A stretch of DNA of 64,000 nucleotides from Aquimarina sp. TRL1 (GTDB taxonomy: Bacteria > Bacteroidota > Bacteroidia > Flavobacteriales > Flavobacteriaceae): the NCBI RefSeq assembly GCF_013365535.1, contig NZ_CP053590.1:1478501-1542500 (forward strand). The letters are read 5' to 3'. Below the pieces are notes generated by a model. The model had not been told where the DNA came from and searched no databases. It was given only the letters and a program-made list of their open reading frames with translations. Shown here piece by piece: positions 37,165 through 45,620 of this stretch. Position 1 is the stretch's first letter. Every line of letters starts with the position of its first letter. The position numbers were made by a program, and so were the translations under genes.

Positions 37165-37407
37165 ATGAAAAAAGTAGTTTTTTCTGGGCTTTTAATGGCT
37201 GGTGTATTTTCATTGTGTTCTTTTACTTCTTTGACAGAAGAAAATAGCGCATTATCTATCGAAGAAGGAGTTGTTGCAGTTGAAGATGCAGGAACAAGAT
37301 ACTTCACTGAGTCTAATCACACTTTTCCTGACAAGTTTGTTCGTTCTAGAAAGACATGGACAGATCTCACTGATTCTTCTAACGAGCGAATTCTAAATAA
37401 CTATTAA
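37165..37407 (+). CDS. Small exported peptide 1 (LNNY family)
   Basis: 80 residues, not recognised in any named family. Signal peptide MKKVVFSGLLMAGVFSLCSF, an acidic middle (SIEEGVVAVEDAGTRYFTES) and a C-terminal part FPDKFVRSRKTWTDLTDSSNE ending in ILNNY. The C-terminal pattern DKF-x3-RK-x-W ... (I/V)LNNY and the signal-peptide word SL(C/F)SF recur in the next two genes, so the three are paralogues. The only Cys is in the signal region. First gene of a seven-gene plus-strand operon; the next start is 2 bases after its stop codon. Likely a precursor or secreted signal/toxin peptide, by context. Confidence 0.75.
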   Translation: MKKVVFSGLLMAGVFSLCSFTSLTEENSALSIEEGVVAVEDAGTRYFTESNHTFPDKFVRSRKTWTDLTDSSNERILNNY

Positions 37408-37409
37408 TC

Positions 37410-37658
37410 ATGAGAAAGACAGTTATCGCAGCAACAGCTTGTTTAGCTACATTGACATTGTTCTCTTTTAAGACGATTGAGAACAATACCGCTTCTGTAG
37501 AATTAGTAAAAATCAATAGTGCACAAGAAGCTGAGGCTGCTGGTGTAACCCGTTTTACTGAATCGTATAAAGTGCATTCTGATAAATTTAGCGCATACCG
37601 CAAAAAGTGGATCAGAGAAATTGCAGCCGAAGGGGAGCAAATATTAAACAATTATTAA
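37410..37658 (+). CDS. Small exported peptide 2 (LNNY family)
   Basis: 82 residues, paralogue of the genes on both sides. Signal peptide MRKTVIAATACLATLTLFSF, middle with AQEAEAAGVTRFTES (TRxFTES also in peptide 1), then HSDKFSAYRKKWIREIAAEGE and QILNNY at the C terminus. It diverges most in the DKF region (HSDKFSAY against FPDKFVxx). Mature part has no Cys. Spacing of 2 bases from gene 1 and 19 bases to gene 3. Confidence 0.75.
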   Translation: MRKTVIAATACLATLTLFSFKTIENNTASVELVKINSAQEAEAAGVTRFTESYKVHSDKFSAYRKKWIREIAAEGEQILNNY

Positions 37659-37677
37659 TCTTATAGCATTAAAAATC

Positions 37678-37923
37678 ATGAAAAAAATCATTTTAACATT
37701 AGGTGTATTCGTAGTTACTCTTTCTTTATTCTCTTTCTCTACTATAGGGGATACTTCTGAGACTATTTCTATCGACAACTTAAACGAAGACGTTTCTGAA
37801 AGAGCTATCGCAGCTGCAGAATTCGTAAGAGACGAGAAAACATTCCCAGATAAGTTTGTATCAAGAAGAAAAACCTGGACAAAAGAAATCCAGAGTTCTT
37901 CTGAGGTTTTGAACAACTATTAA
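37678..37923 (+). CDS. Small exported peptide 3 (LNNY family)
   Basis: 81 residues, third paralogue. Signal peptide MKKIILTLGVFVVTLSLFSF, acidic middle (SIDNLNEDVSERAIAAAEF) and C terminus FPDKFVSRRKTWTKEIQSSSE ending VLNNY, close to peptide 1. No Cys anywhere. A hairpin follows the stop codon and the SdpA-like gene begins 98 bases downstream. Confidence 0.75.
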   Translation: MKKIILTLGVFVVTLSLFSFSTIGDTSETISIDNLNEDVSERAIAAAEFVRDEKTFPDKFVSRRKTWTKEIQSSSEVLNNY

Positions 37924-37941
37924 TCTGATTAACTAAAGAAA

Positions 37942-37972
37942 GGTGGCAATATTCATTATGAGGGTTGCTACC
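37942..37972 (+). other. Hairpin after the peptide genes
   Basis: GGTGGCAA / TTGCTACC (8 bp, one G-T pair, 15-base loop) between peptide 3 and the SdpA-like gene. With no T-run it may be a partial terminator or an mRNA 3'-end stabiliser. Confidence 0.5.
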
Positions 37973-38021
37973 TCTCTTCTGAAACTAAGAACGTTATTCT
38001 ACCAATCACACATCCATCATT

Positions 38022-38651
38022 ATGAAAAAGGTTTTAAAAACATTCTTGCTGATACATTTTTTTATCATCATACTTTCTTCTACTTTTTTATTTCTTAATT
38101 CATACCTCGAATTTCATCACAAAACCAAAATAGAAAACCCTGTTGTAAACGGGACATTAGATTATATACTAAACAATCCGATTATAAAAAATTACCGAAT
38201 CCTAAGCGGTACAAATACCGGATACGGGTTTTATGGAATCAATGTGGCTACAGAAAAGTTTTTTGTGGTAGAGGTATTGGATAAAGATTGTAACAAGATA
38301 AAAGAAGTAACCACCTTCGGGCTTCATAAAAAAAACAGTTTGTCTCGATTTCAGGTATTATCTTCCGGGATTTTTAATCTAATTTCTGAAAACAGACATC
38401 GAAAAAAAGAACTTAAAAAAAAGCCTTCCAAAGCCTTAGAAGCCCAAGCTAAATTCGATGATAAATATGTAGATAAAATTTTTAAATACGTAGGGCTTAC
38501 CGCGGCGAAAAACACCAGAAATGCTGCCTATTACAATGTAAAGTTATTAGCTCTCCATCCAAAAGAAATATGGAAAGAAGAGCAGTATGATCAAAAAACG
38601 AGCGCATTCATATACAAGCAAATCGAATACGATCTGTCTCAATTAAAATAA
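38022..38651 (+). CDS. SdpA-like membrane-anchored protein (candidate)
   Basis: 209 residues. One N-terminal transmembrane helix (VLKTFLLIHFFIIILSSTFLFL, about 4-25) with the rest outside or inside the membrane as a soluble domain. The stretch SGTNTGYGFYGINVATEKFF (62-81) followed by VVEVLDKDCNKIKEV resembles the small proteins that sit next to HTTM/SdpB proteins (SdpA of the Bacillus sporulation-delaying-protein system has the same plan). No catalytic motif seen. Located between the peptide genes and the HTTM gene, 32 bases before the latter. Confidence 0.5.
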   Translation: MKKVLKTFLLIHFFIIILSSTFLFLNSYLEFHHKTKIENPVVNGTLDYILNNPIIKNYRILSGTNTGYGFYGINVATEKFFVVEVLDKDCNKIKEVTTFGLHKKNSLSRFQVLSSGIFNLISENRHRKKELKKKPSKALEAQAKFDDKYVDKIFKYVGLTAAKNTRNAAYYNVKLLALHPKEIWKEEQYDQKTSAFIYKQIEYDLSQLK

Positions 38652-38683
38652 CCACCTATCACACACTCATAAAAACAAATGCT

Positions 38684-39619
38684 ATGAAGCAAATTCTCAC
38701 TTTCATAAAAAAAGGGATCTCCTCAGCTCGCTTACAATTAGATCGTTTTATTTTCTCTTCTAAAAACACAAAGGATTCTGCCTTATTTTTAGCATTTTTC
38801 AGATGTACTATCCCTGTGTTAGCTATTATAGACATTCTCTCAATCTCCTCTGACCTCTCTTTCTTCTTTTCTAAAGACAAAACACTTATTCCTCAAGAGC
38901 TCGGTTATCTTACTTCTGAATATTTTCCGCTACTTGACCAATTTTATGGTTTTTTAAGACACTACGCATTACTCGACTTTTTTTATGACAATGTTGTTCT
39001 TTTTTATATTGCAGCACTTATCTTACTAGCTGTTGGTCTGGGAACCCGTTTTACAGCAATTATAGCTTTATTACTTCAGTTAATTATTTTTAGATCCTTC
39101 CCTATATTTAATTATGGATACGATCACTTCATGACTATGTCTTTATTCTATTGCGTCGTTTTTCCTGTAGGTCGATTTTTTTCACTAGATTACTATCTCT
39201 TTAAACCTCAAAACTCCATGAATTCTTTACCCTATAAAAGAATTATACAAATCCATCTTACACTTGTATACTTTTTCTCTGGTATTGCTAAGTGTGTTGA
39301 TCCCAACTGGTGGGATGGAGACGCTATATGGAGAGCAACAGCCAGTTTTTTTAATAGTTCTTTTTATATCCCTCCTATTGTACTAGCCATATCAGGAATT
39401 GCTGTGGTATTACTAGAACTATTACACCCTTTTCTTATCTACTACAAAAAAACCAGGCAAATAACCCTTATTGCAGTTGTATTAATGCATGTATCCATAG
39501 GCGCGTTTATGCATCTGTATTCTTTTGCTGCCATTATGATTATTTGGAACATAACATCGTATTACAGTTTTAAACCTAGTGAAAAAAAATCTCTATATGA
39601 AGTTAAGGCTAGCGCTTAG
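38684..39619 (+). CDS. HTTM domain membrane protein (SdpB / vitamin K-dependent carboxylase-like)
   Basis: 311 residues with about seven to eight transmembrane helices. FFRCTIPVLAIIDIL near the N terminus, NYGYDHFMTMSLFYCVVFP, and YFFSGIAKCVDPNWWDGDAIW (about 198-217) are the HTTM family hallmarks shared by the membrane part of vitamin-K-dependent gamma-glutamyl carboxylase and by SdpB, which is needed to mature the SdpC toxin. Length is close to SdpB. It lacks the C-terminal lumenal domain of true carboxylases, so the reaction is unknown. Its 3' end overlaps the following outer membrane protein gene by 23 bases. Confidence 0.82.
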   Translation: MKQILTFIKKGISSARLQLDRFIFSSKNTKDSALFLAFFRCTIPVLAIIDILSISSDLSFFFSKDKTLIPQELGYLTSEYFPLLDQFYGFLRHYALLDFFYDNVVLFYIAALILLAVGLGTRFTAIIALLLQLIIFRSFPIFNYGYDHFMTMSLFYCVVFPVGRFFSLDYYLFKPQNSMNSLPYKRIIQIHLTLVYFFSGIAKCVDPNWWDGDAIWRATASFFNSSFYIPPIVLAISGIAVVLLELLHPFLIYYKKTRQITLIAVVLMHVSIGAFMHLYSFAAIMIIWNITSYYSFKPSEKKSLYEVKASA

Positions 39620-42206
39620 TTACATATTATTCAGCTTCTTTTTATCTACTTATGCTCAGGAATACACCATTGAGGGAACTGTATCTGATCCGTCTGGAAC
39701 AGCTTTATCCGGAGTAAATCTTATTGTCTATTCCGCAGATACTGAAAACGCTATTCTTTCCTATGGAATTAGTGACGATCAGGGAGTGTATACATTATCC
39801 GTAGAAAACAGAGCAATAGTCGCATTAGAAGTTTCATATCTGGGATATAAAACTGTCCGAAAAGAAATTAATTTTTCCGCTACATCTAAAAATGTAATGT
39901 CTCAAGATTTTGTTTTAGAAAAAGATTTAGTCAATCTTGAAACTGTCGCTATTGTTGTCAAAAAATACAAAGACACCGTTCGTATTAAAACGGACAGTCT
40001 TCGCTTATCTAAAAACGCCAGCCTACGTGATGTATTAAACAAATCTGATGGTTTTGACATTAATGACGATGGATATATTGCTTTTAATGGGGTTCCCATC
40101 ACAAAAGTCCTGATCAATAAAAAAGAAGTTTTTGTCAACCAAAACAGTATTGCTCTGGATAATATAGATTACGGAATAATTGACAACCTGCAAGTGATTA
40201 ACAACTACAAAGACCGCTTTGATGTTGATTTTTCTAATTTTACAGAACCTGTCATTAATATAGACACAAAAAAAGAGTTCAGAGGAGTATTAAAATTTAC
40301 CGCAGAAACAGGCTATGGTTATAAGAACAGTTTCTTGGCAAAAGGAAGAGCAATGTTTTTTTCTGACAACTTCAATGCTTTTTTAACCCAAAACACAAAT
40401 AACATTTTTGAAAAAGATTTTAAATTCAAAAATATTTCTTCTTCTTTCAAAAAATACACTTCTCAGTTTTTTAGACAAAATGTATCCTCCTTCTTAAATA
40501 ATCAGGAACGATTAAAAAAAGATATTACAAACAATACAAGTTTAACCATCAGAAAAGAGGCTACTCACTACAAGACTGGAGGGGTCATTTATTTTAATTA
40601 TATCGATCAGCTAAAAAACGAATTGATAAACACTAAAGATATTAATAATACTATTCGAGAAGAAACCTTAGAAAATAGTGCTATTGGTAATCTTTCCTTT
40701 GCCAATTTTTATATCAATGCTAAATTACTTAAAAACACATCTATTCGTTATGAATTAAATGGAGGGAACACTAACAAAACAGATCGAAGAGGAATTACAA
40801 CAACCGTTTATATTCCTAATCAGGATCTTATTGATGAGAGAAATAAAAAGGATGCCGATGCTTTTATAACAAGCAATGAGGTAAAAATACGAAGCCTATT
40901 TAATGATCGGTTTCTTCTTTATTCCAATTTTTCTTCTTTAAATGAGCTTTCTGAAAGTGATTATTCTATTATAAACTCCCAACAATCATCTAGTACTATC
41001 CGTCGACTATCGCAATATATCAAAGATGATAATCGATTTACAACCGCAGAAATTGGCTTGGATTATAAATCTTCTAAGCTATTGACAGGAGGAGTGGGTT
41101 TCCTATATCTAAATACTTCTGAAAAAAACAACTCTTCTTTAAACACAAATCCTTTTTACACAGAAAGAAGAACCAATAACTACAGCATAACTTCTATCTT
41201 ACGAGGGCAAGGAAAAAGATTAGAATATTCACTACAGGTTTCTCCTACCATAAAAAAAATAAAAAACACTGATATACAAAGAGAGTACGTACCTATAACC
41301 ACTTCTCTTTTATATAAAATATCTCCGAACAAAAATATCAGCGCTTCCTATACAGATAATTCTTTTCTAAATGAGTTAAGCCTTTCTCTGGATACGATTG
41401 CTACCTCCTTCAATACAAGAGTAACTTCTGCTGAAAATTTCAACTTATTACTAAACAGAAATCGAGTTATGCAGCTACAGTATTCGTATAGTAATATTGC
41501 TAAGTCCAAATTTTTATCTTCTTCTGTATCTCACACCATAGACGATAATTTTATTCAACCAATTTTTGATCGTATAGACGAGAATACTATTATTTTTTAT
41601 AACAATACATTACTAAAAAGAAGGAACCATACGAGTTTGTCTTTAGGTGCAGGTAAAGGTTTTTACTTCTCTAAAAACTATCATAAAATCAGCTTTGATC
41701 TTAGAACTAAGTACTCTTTTTCTGATGCCCCTACCATTATACAAGATACTAATGTTACATATAAAGATAATACTGCTATAATAAGTGCTAATATTAGCCT
41801 GGAACCGCAAAATTTTTTCCTAGATGATATTAGTATCACCTCATCCGCATCTAAAAATTCATCTTTTTTTGATGATGAGCTTTCTTTTGAACAAAAAATA
41901 ATAACAAATAACCTTCTTATTTCATCAGAAACCAAAAAACTAGAATATGAGTTAATTTTCTTTTGGGATTATTACGACACTTCTACTGATTCTTTTCACA
42001 GAACAGATATTGATTTTAATTCCAGATATAACCTTACCAAAAAAACCTCTCTTTTTATAAAATCAAAATCTATATTAAATTTATTGAAGATCACGCCAAA
42101 CAACATTAATTCTATCCAAACCGAAACAAATGGAGCCCTTAGACAGGAGGTAATCAACACCAGCTTGTCTGGATACTTCTTATTTGGTATAACGCACAAA
42201 TTTTAA
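39597..42206 (+). CDS. Outer membrane beta-barrel protein with CarboxypepD regulatory-like domain
   Basis: 869 residues from the ATG at 39597 (signal peptide MKLRLALSYILFSFFLSTYAQ); an upstream GTG at 39579 is less likely. Residues 22-110 are a CarboxypepD_reg-like Ig fold (YTIEGTVSDPSGTALSGVNL), then a plug-like section (SLRDVLNKSDGFDINDDGYIAFNGVPITKVLINKKE) and a long barrel ending in ITHKF with C-terminal Phe. It is TonB-receptor-like but of the OMP_b-brl type often paired with GLPGLI genes. Overlap with the HTTM gene implies translational coupling; it may pass the peptide across the outer membrane. Confidence 0.82.
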   Translation: MKLRLALSYILFSFFLSTYAQEYTIEGTVSDPSGTALSGVNLIVYSADTENAILSYGISDDQGVYTLSVENRAIVALEVSYLGYKTVRKEINFSATSKNVMSQDFVLEKDLVNLETVAIVVKKYKDTVRIKTDSLRLSKNASLRDVLNKSDGFDINDDGYIAFNGVPITKVLINKKEVFVNQNSIALDNIDYGIIDNLQVINNYKDRFDVDFSNFTEPVINIDTKKEFRGVLKFTAETGYGYKNSFLAKGRAMFFSDNFNAFLTQNTNNIFEKDFKFKNISSSFKKYTSQFFRQNVSSFLNNQERLKKDITNNTSLTIRKEATHYKTGGVIYFNYIDQLKNELINTKDINNTIREETLENSAIGNLSFANFYINAKLLKNTSIRYELNGGNTNKTDRRGITTTVYIPNQDLIDERNKKDADAFITSNEVKIRSLFNDRFLLYSNFSSLNELSESDYSIINSQQSSSTIRRLSQYIKDDNRFTTAEIGLDYKSSKLLTGGVGFLYLNTSEKNNSSLNTNPFYTERRTNNYSITSILRGQGKRLEYSLQVSPTIKKIKNTDIQREYVPITTSLLYKISPNKNISASYTDNSFLNELSLSLDTIATSFNTRVTSAENFNLLLNRNRVMQLQYSYSNIAKSKFLSSSVSHTIDDNFIQPIFDRIDENTIIFYNNTLLKRRNHTSLSLGAGKGFYFSKNYHKISFDLRTKYSFSDAPTIIQDTNVTYKDNTAIISANISLEPQNFFLDDISITSSASKNSSFFDDELSFEQKIITNNLLISSETKKLEYELIFFWDYYDTSTDSFHRTDIDFNSRYNLTKKTSLFIKSKSILNLLKITPNNINSIQTETNGALRQEVINTSLSGYFLFGITHKF

Positions 42207-42218
42207 AAAACACGAACA

Positions 42219-42962
42219 ATGAAAACTGTACAATTATTTTTTCTTTTACTTTCCATTCAGTTGTTAGCTCAGAACAAAGAACCCCAAATGATGAAAGTTA
42301 CCTATAAAAGTGTTCCTTTTAGCCAATATAGAGTGGATACTGATGACTCCAGACCTGAAGAGGAAAAGAACCTAGACAGGGCATTATCTTACGGATATAA
42401 GTACTACTACAATCTAACTTTAGACCTTAAAAGCAATAAGTCTATTTACACATTTGACACTCTTGTAGTAGACAAGCCTAAGGGAAGGGAAGAATACTGG
42501 TTAGACCCTGAGGACAAGCTACATTATACAGCACGAAAAAACCCTATGGAGTACATAAAAAAAGAAGAGATTTTCCAACGTGTATTTTATACCACCGGAA
42601 ATATCGGAGATATAAAATGGAATATCACCAATGAGACAAAAAATATTATGGGGTTTGAGTGTATTAAAGCGACCTCTAAAAAAGAAGAATTTTTAATTAC
42701 CGTATGGTTTACAAAAGAAATTCCGGTTATTAGTGGACCTTCCAACTATTTTGGATTACCTGGAATGGTTTTATGGGCCGAAGATTTCTTTAGAACAATT
42801 AGTGCAGAAAAAATAGAATATATTAAGGATCCGAATTTTGAAGATACTTATAAAAGTGTATTGGATAAATTCGAAAATGACAAAGGAGAAAATGAAACGA
42901 AAGAAATCATATTCTTAATCAAAAAAGCGCAACTAGTAAAAAGCATGAGAAGCCATATCTAA
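42219..42962 (+). CDS. GLPGLI family protein
   Basis: 247 residues with a signal peptide (MKTVQLFFLLLSIQLLAQ). YFGLPGMVLWAED (GLPGMV at 179-184) is the naming motif of the GLPGLI family, preceded by IMGFECIKATSKKEEFLITVWFTKEIP. These periplasmic Bacteroidota proteins occur in pairs with outer membrane barrels such as the gene 12 bases upstream; no activity is established. Last gene of the operon, followed by a terminator. Confidence 0.9.
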   Translation: MKTVQLFFLLLSIQLLAQNKEPQMMKVTYKSVPFSQYRVDTDDSRPEEEKNLDRALSYGYKYYYNLTLDLKSNKSIYTFDTLVVDKPKGREEYWLDPEDKLHYTARKNPMEYIKKEEIFQRVFYTTGNIGDIKWNITNETKNIMGFECIKATSKKEEFLITVWFTKEIPVISGPSNYFGLPGMVLWAEDFFRTISAEKIEYIKDPNFEDTYKSVLDKFENDKGENETKEIIFLIKKAQLVKSMRSHI

Positions 42963-42973
42963 ACAAACAACAT

Positions 42974-43020
42974 CAGGGATTACACCTCTTTTTTGGTACC
43001 ACATCCCTGGTGCTTTTTAT
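42974..43020 (+). terminator. Terminator of the peptide operon
   Basis: CAGGGAT / ATCCCTG with a 22-base loop, followed by GTGC and a T-rich run, 12 bases after the GLPGLI stop codon. Confidence 0.55.
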
Positions 43021-43067
43021 CTTTTGTTGCTTTTTATTCGTCTTAATCATTGTATCTTTACCCCCCA

Positions 43068-43547
43068 ATGTATAAAAGACCTCAACAAGTAGTTACCGTT
43101 GCTGAAGCAATAAAAAAGTTAGAACATTATTGTGCATATCAGGAGCGTTGTCATCAGGAAGTGGAAAAAAAAATAGCTACTTACTCCCTTATTCCCGAGG
43201 CAAAAGAAAAAATAATTCTGCATTTGCTGGCGCATAATTATCTCAATGAAGAACGTTTTGCCAAAAGTTTTGCCCGCGGAAAATTTTCGATTAAAAAATG
43301 GGGGAAAAATCGCATCACTCAGGAATTAAAAATACGACATATTTCTACTCGCAATATCACTACAGCTTTATCTGATATTGAAAATTCAGAATACCTAAAA
43401 ACTCTTAATGAATTAGCTATCAAAAAGCTAGATACCATAAAAGAAACAGATAAATTCAAAAAAAGGAAAAAACTGGCAGATTATTTACTGTACAGAGGAT
43501 GGGAATCTCATTTAGTTTATGAAAAAACCACGACCCTTATCCCTTGA
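43068..43547 (+). CDS. recX: Regulatory protein RecX
   Basis: 159 residues from the ATG at 43068 (the frame extends to a TTG 18 bases earlier). Three-helix repeats are visible: VAEAIKKLEHYCAYQERCHQEVEKKI, YLNEERFAKSFARGKFSIKKWGKNRITQELKIRHIS and KFKKRKKLADYLLYRGW. RecX caps and inhibits RecA filaments. A TATCTTTA element at 43052-43059 may be the -7 box, giving a nearly leaderless mRNA. The 3' end overlaps the convergent cupin gene by 11 bases. Confidence 0.85.
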   Translation: MYKRPQQVVTVAEAIKKLEHYCAYQERCHQEVEKKIATYSLIPEAKEKIILHLLAHNYLNEERFAKSFARGKFSIKKWGKNRITQELKIRHISTRNITTALSDIENSEYLKTLNELAIKKLDTIKETDKFKKRKKLADYLLYRGWESHLVYEKTTTLIP

Positions 43548-44412
43548 TATTATTCACCTTATGTGTTTTAGTAATCGCTTTACTATTCTTATAATCAATC
43601 CATTTCTGACCTCTTAATCGGCGCATTAAATTATCAAAATGACGCATTAAAAAAACATTATAGGCTGCCTTAGTAAAATTAACAACTCCTCTGGGGGTCG
43701 CTCGAATACTCATAGAGAACCCAGGTGTTGTATAAGTCATTTGATGCCAATATCCCTCGGGCATATATAGGGTTTCTCCATGAGAAAGATTGGTAACACA
43801 TCCTTTGGCTTTTTGTAATGCTGGCCATTTATCAAAATCTGGATTAAAAAAATCAATCTCCTGATGAGAGATAAGTGCATGAGGAATTTTATACAAATAC
43901 TTGGTCTCCTCTGGAGGGAATAAGATACATTGTTTTTCACCATGAAAATGGAAATGCAGAATATTTGCATAATCAATATCATAATGCATAAAAACGGTAG
44001 ATTGCTCTCCTCCAAAAAATAAAAATGGTAATTTTTTTAGCAATCGTAATCCTATATCCGGAAATGTAAAATCTTTTTGTAATGATGGCACTTCCTTAAG
44101 CAGATTATATAAGAAAATGCGATATCGAGTAGGTTGAGATTTTAATAATGAGATATAATCACTCATCTTCATACTCGCATGGGGCTCATTAAATTTAAAC
44201 TCAGAATTAATAGGGCGATCATCAAATAAAGGCACCTCCTTATCTCCTGCAATTTCCTGCATATACTCCAGACTCCATTTTGTATAAGCAGGCCAATCCT
44301 CAGTTAGCCGTTCTATGACAACAGGCTTCTGAGGAATGACATATTCTTTTATAAATACTTCCTTAGAAATCGTTTTTACCCTTGGTATCTGTTTTAAATC
44401 TAAAACTCCCAT
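43537..44412 (-). CDS. Cupin/JmjC-like domain protein
   Basis: 291 residues of the cupin-8 (FIH-like) family. KPVVIERLTEDWPAYTKWSLEYM is the usual N terminus; FMHYDIDYANILHFHFHGEKQCILFPP has the H-x-D iron ligands, and MPEGYWHQMTYTTPGFSMSIR the second His. Probably an Fe(II)/2-oxoglutarate hydroxylase acting on a protein; the target is unknown. It is upstream of nothing obvious in the biotin pathway and 56 bases after bioB on the same strand. Confidence 0.85.
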   Translation of the reverse strand: MGVLDLKQIPRVKTISKEVFIKEYVIPQKPVVIERLTEDWPAYTKWSLEYMQEIAGDKEVPLFDDRPINSEFKFNEPHASMKMSDYISLLKSQPTRYRIFLYNLLKEVPSLQKDFTFPDIGLRLLKKLPFLFFGGEQSTVFMHYDIDYANILHFHFHGEKQCILFPPEETKYLYKIPHALISHQEIDFFNPDFDKWPALQKAKGCVTNLSHGETLYMPEGYWHQMTYTTPGFSMSIRATPRGVVNFTKAAYNVFLMRHFDNLMRRLRGQKWIDYKNSKAITKTHKVNNIKG

Positions 44413-44467
44413 ATTCCCAATTACCGAATAAAACAGTGCAATAATTACACCAATCCAGATAAGAAAC

Positions 44468-45565
44468 TTATATTTTCTGCTTTCTGGCTCTTTTTCTAGC
44501 CTCTTCGTTTCTTTCTATTTTATGCTTAGGTCTAGACCATTTTGGTTTTTCTGACAATGGTACATATTCTGAGTCCTCAGCTTCTACCGTTTTTGGTTGT
44601 GTAATTTTAAGGAATGGCTTCTGAGGGTTTAGGCCTAAAAGTTTAAACATTTTCATGTCCTCATTTACATCTGGATTCGGAGTTGTCAATAATTTATCTC
44701 CTGCAAAAATTGAATTTGCTCCTGCGAAAAAGCACATCGCCTGTCCTTCTCTGCTCATTTCTGTTCTTCCTGCAGATAATCGCACTTGAGTCTCCGGCAT
44801 TACGATTCTGGTTGTGGCAACCATTCTAATCATATCCCAAATCTCCACTGGTTTTTGTTCTTCCATTGGAGTTCCTTCTACAGCGACAAGAGAATTAATC
44901 GGTACTGACTCTGGCTGAGGGTTTAATCTACTCAATGCTACCAGCATTCCTGCGCGGTCTTCTGGTTTCTCTCCCATTCCGATAATCCCACCACTACAAA
45001 CGGTAACATTAGTTTTTCTTACGTTGTCGATGGTTTTAAGACGATCTTCATACCCTCTGGTTGAGATCACTTCTTTATAATATTCTTCGGAAGTATCCAG
45101 ATTATGGTTGTACGCATACAATCCTGCTTCTGCAAGACGTTGTGCCTGGTTCTCTGTCAACATTCCCAATGTACAACAAACTTCCATATCAAGTTTATTG
45201 ATAGTCCGAACCATCTCTAAGACATTTTCGAACTCAGGACCGTCTTTTACATTACGCCATGCCGCTCCCATACAAACTCTGGAACTTCCGGATGATTTTG
45301 CTCTCAAAGCTTGTGCTTTTACCTGAGAAACACTCATTAAATCGTTCCCTTCTATATCCGTATGATATCGCGCTGCCTGCGGACAATATCCACAGTCTTC
45401 GGGGCATCCCCCCGTTTTTATCGACAATAATGTCGATACTTGTACAGTATTGGGATCGTGGTATTGACGATGAATTGTTGCTGCTTCAAACAGCAAATCC
45501 ATTAATGGTTTATTATAGATATCCAGTATTTCCTGAGATGTCCAATCGTGTCTTATTTTACTCAT
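44468..45565 (-). CDS. bioB: Biotin synthase BioB
   Basis: 365 residues, radical-SAM enzyme inserting sulfur into dethiobiotin. TGGCPEDCGYCPQAARYHT holds the CxxxCxxC [4Fe-4S] motif, and SGSSRVCMGAAWR, YNHNLDTS, NSLVAVEGTP and RLSAGRTEMS are the substrate and [2Fe-2S] site motifs. A basic tail of about 25 residues (KPKWSRPKHKIERNEEARKR) extends the C terminus beyond the E. coli enzyme, as common in flavobacteria. Own promoter, separate from bioF and bioDA. Confidence 0.96.
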   Translation of the reverse strand: MSKIRHDWTSQEILDIYNKPLMDLLFEAATIHRQYHDPNTVQVSTLLSIKTGGCPEDCGYCPQAARYHTDIEGNDLMSVSQVKAQALRAKSSGSSRVCMGAAWRNVKDGPEFENVLEMVRTINKLDMEVCCTLGMLTENQAQRLAEAGLYAYNHNLDTSEEYYKEVISTRGYEDRLKTIDNVRKTNVTVCSGGIIGMGEKPEDRAGMLVALSRLNPQPESVPINSLVAVEGTPMEEQKPVEIWDMIRMVATTRIVMPETQVRLSAGRTEMSREGQAMCFFAGANSIFAGDKLLTTPNPDVNEDMKMFKLLGLNPQKPFLKITQPKTVEAEDSEYVPLSEKPKWSRPKHKIERNEEARKRARKQKI

Positions 45566-45588
45566 AAATTAACAGTAATAATAGGTTC

Positions 45589-45620
45589 CAAAAGTAAGAA
45601 AATCAACTGCACTATCACAA
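45589..45620 (-). promoter_or_regulatory. Promoter of bioB
   Basis: Minus strand TTG (45620-45618), 21 bases, TACTTTTG (45596-45589): full match to the Bacteroidota consensus, 24 bases from the ATG. No palindromic BioR/BirA-like operator is evident. Confidence 0.7.

Noticed and set aside
37379..37916. Two about 90-codon minus-strand ORFs opposite the small peptide genes
   Set aside because: They are reverse-strand shadows of the paralogous peptides; the plus-strand frames have signal peptides and conserved C termini.
43737..44015. 92-codon ORF in the cupin gene region, same strand but other frame
   Set aside because: Overlaps the iron-binding core of the cupin protein, which has clear family motifs.
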